Of a stretch of DNA of 64,000 bases, positions 33,081-42,318 are shown piece after piece. The stretch spans positions 3,348,001 through 3,412,000 of the forward strand of contig NZ_CP058559.1 in assembly GCF_014467015.1 (NCBI RefSeq), in the 5' to 3' direction. The stretch is from Alkalicella caledoniensis. Lineage in GTDB: Bacteria > Bacillota > Proteinivoracia > Proteinivoracales > Proteinivoracaceae. Numbering within the stretch: the stretch's first letter is position 1; each line of letters starts with the position of its first letter. The notes under the pieces were generated by a model. It saw only the letters and a list, made by a program, of their open reading frames with translations, was not told where the DNA came from and did no database searches. A program made the translations under genes and the position numbers.

Positions 33081-33311
33081 TTACCTTCCTCCTTTAATAA
33101 GCTATGGATCAATGCCATCCTGATGTATACTCCTAAACGAGCCTGTTCAAAATACCCAGCCCTTGGGTCGTTATCCACATCTGGGTGAATTTCACTTACC
33201 CTTGGCAGTGGATGTAATACAAGTAAGTTTTCCTTTGCGTCTGATAACAAATCCCTCTTCAAAAGAAAGCTATCTTTAAGTTTTAAATAATCTTCCTCAT
33301 TGAAGAAACGT
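33074..33311 (-). pseudogene. pyrB: pyrB, C-terminal fragment (interrupted by IS1182-type element)
   Basis: The minus-strand frame reads RFFNEEDYLKLKDSF, then HPLPRVSEIHPDVDNDPRAGYF and QARLGVYIRMALI, the conserved C-terminal part of the ATCase catalytic chain (HPLPR binds carbamoyl phosphate). It joins in frame with the N-terminal fragment ending ...TRIQKER once the element and one ACGT copy are removed. An isolated ATG at 33262 would give only 62 residues and no activity. Confidence 0.95.
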
Positions 33312-33322
33312 CAGACTGTGTG
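33312..33322 (+). repeat. left terminal inverted repeat of the IS1182-type element
   Basis: CAGACTGTGTG, perfect inverted match of 34958-34968. Confidence 0.9.
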
Positions 33323-33434
33323 AGAATTAAACAATAATATATGTCTAAAATGCCTACAAAGTACTGTAAATACAGTACTTTTCCCTTTTTCTGTAGTATA
33401 ATTAAGTTATAGAATATCGGAGAGGGGATTTTAA

Positions 33435-34934
33435 ATGTCATTTATACAAGGTACAGATAGAAAGCAAAAAACAATGTTTCCTGACTGCATAGAAGATTAC
33501 ATAGGTGAGGATAATCCCGTTAGGGTAATTGATGAATACGTAAAACTGGTCAATATGAGTGCATTCACTAAATCAAAGGAACACCGCAGAGGTGCACCAG
33601 GATATCATCCCTCTGTTTTATTGAAGTTATATCTATATGGGTATGTAAATGGCATAAGATCATCTAGAAAGCTAGAAACAGAATCTCACAGGAATATAGA
33701 AGTGGTTTGGCTATTACAAAAACTAAAACCTGATTTTAAAACAATAGCTGATTTCAGGAAAGAAAATAAAACTCAGCTAAAACAAGTTTTCAAGGATTTT
33801 ACTAAGTTGTGTAAGGATCTCAAACTATTAGGCGAGGAATTCATAGCAATAGATGGGACTAAAATTCAAGCTAATAATTCAAAGAAGAATAATTTCTCAA
33901 AGAAAAAAATACAAAGACACAAACAATATATCGAAGATAAGGTTAATTCCTATCTAGATTTGTTAGAAAGCAGTGACAAAGACGATTCACCTAAACTTAA
34001 GTATACACCTGAAGAAATTCAGCAAAAAATTGAAAAACTCAAGGAGCGTAAAATTAAATTTGAAGAGTTGGAAAAAAAACTACAGGATAGCGAAAGTAAT
34101 GAAATATCTACAGTTGACGAAGATGCTAGGCTTATGGACAACAAAAACAATGGTGTTACTGTAGCATATAACATACAAACAGCTGTAGACTCTAAGCATA
34201 GTATTATAGTGGCATATGATGTTACAAACAATCCCGCAGATCAAGGTAATCTAAATTCACTTGCAGAAAAGGCTAAAGATATATTTGGAAAAAGGAAACT
34301 TGAAGTAGCAGCAGATAAAGGCTATTACCAAGCAGACGACCTTATGAAATGTGAGAGAAACGAAACAACAGTCTATTTGCCAAAACAGTCGTATTCTAAC
34401 GCCACAGGAGACAAAGATTTCTACGGAGATAAATTTACTTATGTGCCTGAAAAAGACTTATATATTTGTCCTTTGGGCCATGAATTACGCAGAATAAACC
34501 ACAAATCAAAAGAACCAAAAAGAATAAAATATAGAAACTACGATGCCTGTAAAAACTGTGAATCAAAAAGCAAATGCACCACTGCAGCCAAAGGCAGGAT
34601 AATAAATCGGTCACCTAACCAAGATTTTTTGGATACTATAGATGCTAGAACAGAAGCAAACATGGACAAATACCTACAAAGGCAGATGATTGTTGAGCAT
34701 CCTTATGGAACCATCAAAAGGACAATGAATGCTGGGTATTTTTTAACAAGAGGGATGGATTCTGTAACTACAGAGACAGCCCTAGTTTTGCTAGCCTATA
34801 ATTTTAAAAGAGTAATAAATATTATAGGAGTGAAAGAACTACTAAGGATATTAGTAGCTCTTAGACCCACTTTATCATTGTATTTTTATATGTTTAAGTC
34901 ATATTGCACCAAAAGACAGGAAATTTACGGCTAA
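33435..34934 (+). CDS. IS1182-family transposase (DDE)
   Basis: A 499-residue protein of full length. It begins FIQGTDRKQKTMFPDCIEDYIGEDNPVR, typical of IS1182. The catalytic residues sit in AIDGTKIQANNS (first Asp, near residue 140), VAADKGYYQADD (second Asp, near 294) and the C-terminal EHPYGTIKR region (Glu, near 420). A Cys-x-Cys-type insert with CPLGHELRR, CKNCESKSKC lies between them. GAGAGGGG precedes the ATG. No frameshift or stop is seen, so the element should be active. Confidence 0.96.
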   Translation: MSFIQGTDRKQKTMFPDCIEDYIGEDNPVRVIDEYVKLVNMSAFTKSKEHRRGAPGYHPSVLLKLYLYGYVNGIRSSRKLETESHRNIEVVWLLQKLKPDFKTIADFRKENKTQLKQVFKDFTKLCKDLKLLGEEFIAIDGTKIQANNSKKNNFSKKKIQRHKQYIEDKVNSYLDLLESSDKDDSPKLKYTPEEIQQKIEKLKERKIKFEELEKKLQDSESNEISTVDEDARLMDNKNNGVTVAYNIQTAVDSKHSIIVAYDVTNNPADQGNLNSLAEKAKDIFGKRKLEVAADKGYYQADDLMKCERNETTVYLPKQSYSNATGDKDFYGDKFTYVPEKDLYICPLGHELRRINHKSKEPKRIKYRNYDACKNCESKSKCTTAAKGRIINRSPNQDFLDTIDARTEANMDKYLQRQMIVEHPYGTIKRTMNAGYFLTRGMDSVTTETALVLLAYNFKRVINIIGVKELLRILVALRPTLSLYFYMFKSYCTKRQEIYG

Positions 34935-34957
34935 TCTTTGAGTTTTTAGAGATTAGC
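34929..34957. terminator. hairpin at the right end of the IS1182-type element
   Basis: GGCTAATCT and AGATTAGCC pair around a T-rich loop immediately after the transposase stop. It can end transposase transcription and block read-through between element and pyrB. Confidence 0.6.
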
Positions 34958-34968
34958 CACACAGTCTG
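34958..34968 (-). repeat. right terminal inverted repeat of the IS1182-type element
   Basis: CACACAGTCTG, perfect inverted match of 33312-33322. Confidence 0.9.
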
Positions 34969-35664
34969 ACGTTCCTTTTGAATTCTTGTCATGTAGAGAA
35001 TATCAATGCTATTTAAGTCTCTTAGGCTAGTTTTTACTTTAATTTCACAACCAAGACCTAGGAGCTGATTTGCTAAATATTTAGGAATTTGTAGCTCATT
35101 AGGTGATATGAGAGTGAACTTATTATTATCATATCTACTAAGTGCTAGGAGTAGGGAGTGAACAGTTCTGCCATGTTTCAAATCCCCACATAGGGCAATA
35201 TTTAAATTATCTAACCTTCCAAACTTGGTTTTGATGGTAAACAAATCAGTTAACGTTTGTGTTGGATGTTGATGACCTCCATCTCCACCATTGATTACTG
35301 GGACATTTGAACATTGACTGGCCAGTAATGCGGAACCTTCTTTTGGATGCCTCATGACCATGATGTCACAATAGCTTGCCATTACCTTGATTGTGTCTTG
35401 CAGGCTCTCACCTTTTGAGGTTGAACTCTGGGCAGAGTCAGAAAAACCCAACACCTGACCACCTAACCTTTGCATAGCACTCTCAAAGCTTAGTCTAGTC
35501 CTTGTACTGGGTTCAAAAAACAATGTTCCTAATATATTCCCTTGACAACTCAATGAATATTCCTTAGGTCTCTTTTCCATTTTTGATGCTAACTCAAATA
35601 AAAAGTCTAATTCTTGGGTACTTAAATCTAAAGAATGGCATAGGTGTTTAATGTTTAATTGCAT
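34969..35664 (-). pseudogene. pyrB: pyrB, N-terminal fragment (aspartate carbamoyltransferase catalytic chain, interrupted)
   Basis: From the ATG at 35664 (AAGGAGG ten bases upstream) the frame encodes about 232 genuine ATCase residues: FFEPSTRTRLSFESAM (the carbamoyl-phosphate loop STRTR), DGGHQHPTQTLTDL and GDLKHGRTVHSLL. It ends at ...LYMTRIQKER, where the insertion begins; the frame then runs 24 codons into the element. The remaining third, with HPLPR, lies at 33074-33311. The leader carries a PyrR-type hairpin beside the ribosome site. Confidence 0.95.
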
Positions 35665-35682
35665 AAAAAAATACCTCCTTGT

Positions 35683-35698
35683 TAGTCTCCCTGGACTA
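35683..35698 (-). promoter_or_regulatory. PyrR-type binding hairpin next to the pyrB ribosome site
   Basis: The minus-strand RNA reads TAGTC-CAGGGA-GACTA, a 5-bp stem with the conserved CC-x-G-x-GA loop of PyrR sites (Bacillus consensus ARUCCNGNGAGGYU). Only two bases separate it from AAGGAGG of pyrB, so bound PyrR could block translation. The pyrR gene is not in this window. Confidence 0.65.
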
Positions 35699-35755
35699 TT
35701 TTTAAAGGATTAACCTTGAAAGTAGAATAACATTAAAAAATATCAAAGTCAACGG

Positions 35756-35784
35756 TTGACAAAGAAAAAAAAACAATGTAAAGT
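35756..35784 (+). promoter_or_regulatory. promoter of pyrC operon
   Basis: TTGACA at 35756-35761, a 17-bp spacer and TAAAGT at 35779-35784 as a moderate -10. It would start transcription just before the PyrR-type attenuator. Confidence 0.55.
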
Positions 35785-35806
35785 ATAGGGAAATTAAACC
35801 TTTAAA

Positions 35807-35899
35807 TCAGTCCGGGAGACTGAAAAGGAACGAAAGAATGCTCTATGAGCACTCTTATATTTTGCCATGCGAGGTCTCCCAAAAGGAGACCTTTTTTTT
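35807..35899 (+). promoter_or_regulatory. PyrR-type transcription attenuator of the pyrC operon
   Basis: Three mutually exclusive pairings are visible. The anti-antiterminator TCAGTC-CGGGA-GACTGA (35807-35823) carries the PyrR-like loop. The terminator AGGTCTCC-CAAAA-GGAGACCT is followed by seven T (35872-35899). The antiterminator GGGAGAC (35814-35820) is perfectly complementary to GTCTCCC (35874-35880). PyrR with UMP would stabilise the first and cause termination, the known Bacillus pyr mechanism. Confidence 0.85.
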
Positions 35900-35939
35900 A
35901 CCTTTAATTATGTCCTGTGAGACGAAAAGGAGGAGAGAA

Positions 35940-37226
35940 ATGAGAAAAAAAATTTTACTAAAAGGTGGAAGTATCTATTCAAATGGAAAGTTGATTTTAA
36001 GGGATGTTTTGATTGATGGAGAAACTATAAAAGAAGTAGCACAAACCCTCATAGATAGTAAGGCAGAGGTACTAGATCTAAGAGGGAAAATAATTAGTCC
36101 AGGATTTTTAGATATGCACTGTCATATTAGAACACCGGGCCAAGAATACAAAGAAGATATAGTTTCAGCAACAAATGCTGCCATAAAAGGTGGTTACACC
36201 GCAATTGTAGCCATGGCCAATACCTCTCCGGTTATAGATAACTTAAAAGAGGTAAATAACCTACAAGGTAGGATTAAAAGCCAAGCAGTATGCCATGTAC
36301 ACATACTAGGTGCTGTAACAAAAGGGCTAAAGGGCGAGGAACTTGTAGACTACACCAAAATGCAAGAATATGTGGTTGCATTTTCCGACGATGGTGTGGG
36401 TATACAGTCCGAGGGCATTATGGAGAAGGCACTGAAACAATTAAAAGAAGTAGACAAATTGATAATAAGTCATTGTGAGTATGATATGCCTGAAAAAGGT
36501 GTGATTAACCAAGGGGAATTCTCTAAGGCTTTAGGAGTAAATGGCATAGACAATAGCTCTGAATGGGCTATGGTTAAAAGGGATTTACAGCTGGCCCAAA
36601 TGCACGATGCAAGGATTCATATAGCCCATGTTAGTACAAAGGAAAGTGTAAAGATAATCCAAGAAGCTAAAGAAAATGGATTAAAAGTTACAGCAGAGGC
36701 ATGTCCACACCACTTTCTCTTAACTGACTCTGAGGTGGAAAAATTACAAGCAATTGCAAAAGTAAATCCACCCTTGCGATCTGAGGAGGACCGCCTAGCT
36801 GTTCTAAAGGGACTTAAGGAAGGAGTAATTGACTGTATAGCCACAGATCATGCACCACATAGTGAAAAGGAAAAAGGATTATCTCTGTATGAATCACCCT
36901 TTGGGATGGTTGGATTAGAAACTGCAGTTAGCTTGTGTTTAGACCTTGTAAAAAAAGAAATTCTTAGCATAGAAAGGGTGATAGAAGCCTTAGGTGTTTT
37001 GCCGTACAAAATCTTGAGGTTAGAAGGTGGAGCAATTGAGGTGGGGAAAAAAGCCAATTTAACAGTTGTGGACCTAAACGAAGAATTTTGTATAGATAAA
37101 GAGGCTTTTTTGTCAAAGGGAAAGAACACCCCCTTTAATGGCTATAGGGGAAAAGGTGTTGTTAGTATGACCATTGTAAATGGTGTAATCAAATACAAAA
37201 AAGGTGGGATCAAATCATGTTTGTAG
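35940..37226 (+). CDS. pyrC: dihydroorotase
   Basis: A 428-residue amidohydrolase of the usual class I length that closes carbamoyl-aspartate to dihydroorotate. Zinc ligands include DMHCHIR near residue 58, later His residues in SHCE and IAHVST, and the catalytic Asp in ATDHAPH. The start is the ATG at 35940, seven bases after AGGAGGAG; an ATG at 35838 lies inside the attenuator and would add 34 spurious residues. First gene of the rightward pyr operon; pyrF overlaps its end by 10 bp. Confidence 0.97.
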   Translation: MRKKILLKGGSIYSNGKLILRDVLIDGETIKEVAQTLIDSKAEVLDLRGKIISPGFLDMHCHIRTPGQEYKEDIVSATNAAIKGGYTAIVAMANTSPVIDNLKEVNNLQGRIKSQAVCHVHILGAVTKGLKGEELVDYTKMQEYVVAFSDDGVGIQSEGIMEKALKQLKEVDKLIISHCEYDMPEKGVINQGEFSKALGVNGIDNSSEWAMVKRDLQLAQMHDARIHIAHVSTKESVKIIQEAKENGLKVTAEACPHHFLLTDSEVEKLQAIAKVNPPLRSEEDRLAVLKGLKEGVIDCIATDHAPHSEKEKGLSLYESPFGMVGLETAVSLCLDLVKKEILSIERVIEALGVLPYKILRLEGGAIEVGKKANLTVVDLNEEFCIDKEAFLSKGKNTPFNGYRGKGVVSMTIVNGVIKYKKGGIKSCL

Positions 37227-38110
37227 ATAGATTGATAAGTAGTATTAAGAGTAAATCAAATTCCTGCGTGGTAGGTCTAGATCCCACTTTGGAAATGATT
37301 CCAGAGCATATTCGCAAAAGACATATAGTAAGGGGTACAAACAAGGAAATAGCAAAGGCTTTTTGGGAATTTAATAAAGGGGTAATAGATGGAGTTTTTG
37401 ATCTTGCACCTGCCATTAAAGTTCAAGTGGCTTTTTACGAGCTTTTGGGTTTAGACGGTTTAGAAGTTTTTTATAAAACCCTAAACTACTCAAAAGAAAA
37501 GGGTCTTATTACAATAGCCGATGTAAAAAGGGGAGATATAGGAAGTACTGCCGACGCATACGCTAAGGCTTACTTGCGAAACTCGGATATTGACAGTATA
37601 ACTGTCAACCCATACTTCGGTAGTGACGGACTTAATCCATTCATAAAAGAAAGTATAGAAAACGAAAAGGGGTTATTTATACTTGTCAAGACATCTAATC
37701 CTTCGTCAGCAGAAATTCAGGATTTAAAGACAGAAACAGGTTTTATATACGAGAAGGTTGCTCAGTTAGTATCTACCCTAGAAGAAAATACCACAGGATT
37801 TTCAAATATTGGAACAGTAATAGGTGGGACACACCCCGAACACATAAAAAAACTTAGGAGTAAACTTAAGGGATTTATCCTAGTCCCGGGCTACGGAGCA
37901 CAAGGGGCAAAAGCTGAAGATATAAGCCATGGGTTCTTAGATGAATCACTAGGAGCTTTAATTTGTTCTTCTAGGAGTATTACAGCAGCCTACAAAAAAT
38001 ACGGTGAAGGTAATAGATATCAAAGGGATGCTCGAAGAGCACTTAGAAATATGATTGATGATATAAATAGACATGCAAAAATAGGAGGCAAGACAAAATG
38101 GCAAACTTAG
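37217..38110 (+). CDS. pyrF: orotidine 5'-phosphate decarboxylase (type 2)
   Basis: A 297-residue enzyme of the longer PyrF subgroup. It makes UMP from OMP. The catalytic D-x-K-x-x-D motif is DVKRGDIGSTADAYAKAY near residue 99, and the N-terminus has CVVGLDPTLEMIP. The C-terminal VPGYGAQGA binds phosphate. The start overlaps pyrC by 10 bp and the end overlaps carA by 13 bp, indicating translational coupling. Confidence 0.97.
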   Translation: MFVDRLISSIKSKSNSCVVGLDPTLEMIPEHIRKRHIVRGTNKEIAKAFWEFNKGVIDGVFDLAPAIKVQVAFYELLGLDGLEVFYKTLNYSKEKGLITIADVKRGDIGSTADAYAKAYLRNSDIDSITVNPYFGSDGLNPFIKESIENEKGLFILVKTSNPSSAEIQDLKTETGFIYEKVAQLVSTLEENTTGFSNIGTVIGGTHPEHIKKLRSKLKGFILVPGYGAQGAKAEDISHGFLDESLGALICSSRSITAAYKKYGEGNRYQRDARRALRNMIDDINRHAKIGGKTKWQT

Positions 38111-39123
38111 TGATGAAAAATGGAGCTGTTTTTCCTGGGGAGACAACAGGTAATCTAAATAAAATAGTAGGGGAAGTTGTTTTTAATACATCAATAGTTG
38201 GATATGAGGAAGTGTTAACAGACCCGTCTTACAAGGGACAAATAGTTGTTTTTACTTATCCATCCATAGGTAACTATGGCTTTGAGATGATTAAGGGTAA
38301 AAATATATACCCAAAGGCAATAGTAATTCAAAATAGTTGGGTAAATGAAGATATCTTTGAAGAAATAAACCAATTGCCTATTGTTATAATAAGGGGTGTA
38401 GATACAAGAAAAATAGCTGAGCTAATTAGAGACGAAGGTACAATGCTAGGTGCTATTATAAAAAGCAATAAATTTGAAGAAACCGTTAAATATCTCAACA
38501 CAACTACTATTTGTAATCCTGTAGCACAGGTTACATGTGAGAGTAAATATACAATCAAACCAAATATAAAAAAAGTGGCAGTGTTAGACTTTGGAATAAA
38601 GGAAGGTATCCTTAATCATTTGATTAAAAGAAATCTTAACCTTGAAGTCTTTCCTGCCTTTTCTAATGCCAAGGAAATCTTAGACTCAGATCCTGATGGG
38701 ATATTACTATCCAATGGCCCTGGAGACCCTAGAGAACTCCAGTCAGTAATCGATACAATTAAAGAGTTAATTGGAAAAGTTCCAATCATGGGTATATGCT
38801 TAGGACATCAACTATTGTCCCTTAGTTTAGGATGTGAAGTTGAAAAAATGAAATATGGTCATAGGGGTGGTAATCATGGTGTTAAAGACTTAAAGCTAGA
38901 TAAAACTTTCATAACTGCACAAAATCATGGATACGTGGTTAAAAAAGAGAGTGTTCTAGAAAACGACCAGCTAGAAATATCCCACATAAATATAAACGAC
39001 GGCAGTATTGAAGGAATATGCCATAAAAAGCTACCAGTCCTTTCCATACAGTTCCACCCTGAAGGGTCGCCAGGAACACAAGAGACGGAGTATCTTTTCC
39101 AAAAATTTATAAATTTACTATAG
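38098..39123 (+). CDS. carA: carbamoyl-phosphate synthase small subunit
   Basis: A 341-residue glutamine amidotransferase subunit that passes ammonia to CarB. The N-terminal CarA domain is at about 1-150. The class I GATase domain has GICLGHQLL with the catalytic Cys near residue 230 and FHPEGSPG with the catalytic His near residue 322. It overlaps pyrF by 13 bp, with AGGAGG just before its ATG, and is followed 12 bp later by carB. Confidence 0.97.
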   Translation: MANLVMKNGAVFPGETTGNLNKIVGEVVFNTSIVGYEEVLTDPSYKGQIVVFTYPSIGNYGFEMIKGKNIYPKAIVIQNSWVNEDIFEEINQLPIVIIRGVDTRKIAELIRDEGTMLGAIIKSNKFEETVKYLNTTTICNPVAQVTCESKYTIKPNIKKVAVLDFGIKEGILNHLIKRNLNLEVFPAFSNAKEILDSDPDGILLSNGPGDPRELQSVIDTIKELIGKVPIMGICLGHQLLSLSLGCEVEKMKYGHRGGNHGVKDLKLDKTFITAQNHGYVVKKESVLENDQLEISHININDGSIEGICHKKLPVLSIQFHPEGSPGTQETEYLFQKFINLL

Positions 39124-39135
39124 GGGGCAAAAATA

Positions 39136-42100
39136 ATGCTAAATGTTGAAGGAAAAAAGGTGTTAGTACTAGGTTCAGGTCCAATTGTTATAGGTCAAGG
39201 TGCAGAATTTGACTATGGTGGAAGTCAAGGGTGTAAAGTGTTAAAAGAAAATAAAGCCCATGTAGTATTAGTCAATAATAATCCAGCTACTGTAATGACA
39301 GATAGTGATATGGCAGACAAGATTTACTTTGAATATACAGATCCTAAAACCGTAAAAAAGATTATAAAAAAGGAAAAACCTGAATATGTATTAGCTTCCC
39401 TAGGTGGGCAATCAGGTTTAAATACAGTAACAGAGCTATGGGATGAGGGATTTTTACAAAAACATAAAGTAACTCTTTTAGGCTCTAATATTGACACCAT
39501 AAAAAAAGGTGAAGATAGGTTTTTATTTAAAGAGCTGATGGATAAGGTAGATGTACCCACCATTGATGGAAAGACTGTTCAAGAAATCCAAGAAGGGCTA
39601 AAAGTAGCTGAGGAATTTGGGTATCCCGTTGTAGTACGCCCTGCATACACATTAGGTGGAAAAGGTGGGGGGGTGGCTGAAAACCCCAACCAATTAAAAA
39701 GTATTCTGAAAGACGGGCTGGCAAGTAGTTTTCGAAATCAGGTTCTAATTGAAAAAAGTATATCTGGATACAGAGAAATTGAATTCGAAGTTGTTAGGGA
39801 TCGAGTAGGTAACAAACTGACCGTTTGCAGTATGGAAAACTTTGACCCTGTAGGTGTGCATACTGGGGATAGTATAGTGGTAGCTCCATGTCAAACCCTT
39901 AATGATAAAGAATACCAGTACATGCGATTTAAAGCACTGGAGATTATTGAAGAAATGAAAATAGTAGGTGCATGTAATATTCAATTTGCAGTAAGTCCCG
40001 AAGGAGAGGATTTCCACTATTATATCATTGAAGTAAATCCAAGGGTGAGCCGATCTAGTGCATTAGCTTCAAAAGCTACGGGCTACCCAATTGCTAAATT
40101 CGCAACACTTTTAGCCCTTGATTACAGGTTAGATGAGATAACTAATTTTATAACTAAAAAAACAAGTGGATTCTTTGAACCAGTTTTAGATTATTTAGTT
40201 GTGAAAATACCCCGCTGGCCTTTTGATAAATTTGATGAAGGTTGTAGGTCTTTGGGTACTAAAATGAAAGCAACAGGTGAAGTGATGTCCATAGACAAAA
40301 ACTTTGCAGCTGGGCTGTTGAAGGGGATACGGGGCTTAGAGTTAGGTTATGAGCACATACTGATAGACAAGTATAAGGATATACCAATAGAAGATCTTAT
40401 GGAGCAACTAAGTAAACCTGACGACCTTAGGATTTTTAAAATAGCCCAGTGCCTAAAAAGGGGGATAACAGTAGAGCAAATAAGAAAAATAACAAAAATA
40501 CACACATATTTCCTTAAAATACTGAGCTCTATAATTACAGTAGATATGGATTTACAAAAAACAAAATTAAACCATTTAACTAAAAAACAGATACTAAAGG
40601 CAAAGATTATGGGTTTTGGTGATAAGTACTTATCACAACTTTATAAAATGGACTTAATAAAATGGATGAACTACCGAGCAAAGGATTTGGGTATTACACC
40701 CTACTTCGGAGTTGTTGACACCTGCGGTGGTGAGTTCTTAGCAAATACACCTTATTATTACAACACTTACTCCAAAACCTTTGAAGACTTGAAAAATAGT
40801 TTAGAAAACAATGTATTAGTAATTGGATCAGGACCAATAAGAATAGGTCAAGGGGTAGAATTTGATTACTGTACTGTACGGGGAATAAAAGCACTGCAAG
40901 AACTTGGCTATAATGCAATAATTCTTAACAACAACCCCGAAACCGTAAGTACCGACTTTGATGTTGCAGATCTTCTTCTTTTTGAATCCATAACAGAGGA
41001 GGAAGTTTACAATATCACTAAGCTTGTAGGTGTATCAGGAGCTATCCTACAGTTAGGTGGTCAAACTGCTATTAAACTAGGAAGTTTCCTGGAAAACTTA
41101 GATGTAAACATCCTTGGCACCAGTTTCAACAGTATTGATTTTTTAGAAGATAGGGATAAATTCTATCAGATTCTTACAGAAATTGGTGTAAATAAAACTG
41201 AAGGTAAATTTATAAGTAATTGGGAAGTGGATAAAAATAGCATAGCAGAAGGGGAGCTACCCATGATTGTAAGACCATCATATGTCCTAGGTGGTCAAGG
41301 GATGGAAGTAGTTTGGACCTTAGAAGAGCTTAAAAGGTACATTAACAAAGCTGAAAATACAGGTACAACACCAGTTTTGGTTGAGAGATTTTTAACTGGA
41401 ACAGAGGTTGAAGTAGACGCCATAGCAGATGGTAAGGATATTACAATAATAGGGATTATGGAACACGTAGAGCGAGCGGGAATTCACTCAGGTGATAGTA
41501 TAGGGGTATATCCAGCTCGGAATATAAACAAGGATATAAAAAATAGCCTTTATAATATAACCCAAAAGATAGTGGAAAAATTACAAATTAGAGGCTTAAT
41601 TAACCTACAATACTGCATATCTGATGGCGAAATATACTGCTTAGAAGCAAACCCTAGGGCAAGTAGAACAATACCTTTCCTATCAAAAGCTTTAGGGATG
41701 GATGTTGTAAATAAGGCGGTGAATCTAATGCTTGGAAAGACCATAAGTGACATAGATATGCAGTCAGGAATTTTAGAGGAACCCTTGAAAACTTATATAA
41801 AAGCCCCCATATTCAGTATGGATAAACTAAAGGATGTGGAGACTGCACTAAGCCCTGAGATGAAATCCACAGGTGAGATAATGGTTGTAGGTAATACATT
41901 AGAAGAAGGGTTTAGTAAATTATTTGGGAAAGTAAAAAAGAAAACAGTGCTTTTTGCCCTAGCCGATAAAGAAAAAAATACAAAACTACCACTAAACTTG
42001 GTGGAAGAGTTTATTAAACTAAACTATGATGTATACGCAACAGGAAATACTGCAATCTATTTATCCAACACAGGATTGAAGATAAATGTGGTTGGAAAAA

Positions 42101-42318
42101 ATGCGATCTTAGAAAATCTAAATGAAATAGGAATAGTAGTTAATACACCTACAAAAGGTAAAATTCTTGATACCTTTGGTTTCAAACTTAGAAGAATAGC
42201 AACAGAGCTTGGATTACTATGTTTCACATCACTAGACACAGCAAAGGTGTTCCTAGAAGGGGAAAAAAATAATAATACAGAAGTATATTGTTGGGAAGGG
42301 GAAAAAAAATGGAGTTAA
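39136..42318 (+). CDS. carB: carbamoyl-phosphate synthase large subunit
   Basis: A 1060-residue enzyme of normal length with two homologous ATP-grasp halves (about 1-400 and 550-930), a helical oligomerisation domain between them, and a C-terminal allosteric domain (about 930-1060). Both halves begin VLGSGPIVIGQGAEFDY or VIGSGPIRIGQGVEFDY. It makes carbamoyl phosphate for pyrimidine and arginine synthesis. AGGGGGC precedes the ATG. The last 10 bp overlap pyrK. Confidence 0.98.
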   Translation: MLNVEGKKVLVLGSGPIVIGQGAEFDYGGSQGCKVLKENKAHVVLVNNNPATVMTDSDMADKIYFEYTDPKTVKKIIKKEKPEYVLASLGGQSGLNTVTELWDEGFLQKHKVTLLGSNIDTIKKGEDRFLFKELMDKVDVPTIDGKTVQEIQEGLKVAEEFGYPVVVRPAYTLGGKGGGVAENPNQLKSILKDGLASSFRNQVLIEKSISGYREIEFEVVRDRVGNKLTVCSMENFDPVGVHTGDSIVVAPCQTLNDKEYQYMRFKALEIIEEMKIVGACNIQFAVSPEGEDFHYYIIEVNPRVSRSSALASKATGYPIAKFATLLALDYRLDEITNFITKKTSGFFEPVLDYLVVKIPRWPFDKFDEGCRSLGTKMKATGEVMSIDKNFAAGLLKGIRGLELGYEHILIDKYKDIPIEDLMEQLSKPDDLRIFKIAQCLKRGITVEQIRKITKIHTYFLKILSSIITVDMDLQKTKLNHLTKKQILKAKIMGFGDKYLSQLYKMDLIKWMNYRAKDLGITPYFGVVDTCGGEFLANTPYYYNTYSKTFEDLKNSLENNVLVIGSGPIRIGQGVEFDYCTVRGIKALQELGYNAIILNNNPETVSTDFDVADLLLFESITEEEVYNITKLVGVSGAILQLGGQTAIKLGSFLENLDVNILGTSFNSIDFLEDRDKFYQILTEIGVNKTEGKFISNWEVDKNSIAEGELPMIVRPSYVLGGQGMEVVWTLEELKRYINKAENTGTTPVLVERFLTGTEVEVDAIADGKDITIIGIMEHVERAGIHSGDSIGVYPARNINKDIKNSLYNITQKIVEKLQIRGLINLQYCISDGEIYCLEANPRASRTIPFLSKALGMDVVNKAVNLMLGKTISDIDMQSGILEEPLKTYIKAPIFSMDKLKDVETALSPEMKSTGEIMVVGNTLEEGFSKLFGKVKKKTVLFALADKEKNTKLPLNLVEEFIKLNYDVYATGNTAIYLSNTGLKINVVGKNAILENLNEIGIVVNTPTKGKILDTFGFKLRRIATELGLLCFTSLDTAKVFLEGEKNNNTEVYCWEGEKKWS

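Larger units (their letters stand above)
33312..34968 (+). mobile_element. IS1182-family insertion sequence in pyrB
   Basis: A 1657-bp element. Terminal inverted repeats are CAGACTGTGTG (33312-33322) and CACACAGTCTG (34958-34968). It is flanked by a 4-bp palindromic duplication ACGT (33308-33311 and 34969-34972). It holds one intact transposase and a terminator-like hairpin at its right end. Perfect ends, intact transposase and an in-frame target on both sides point to a recent insertion. Confidence 0.93.

Noticed and set aside
33074-35664. Two separate small genes instead of one broken pyrB
   Set aside because: Removing the element and one ACGT copy restores one continuous ATCase frame, so the parts are fragments of one gene.
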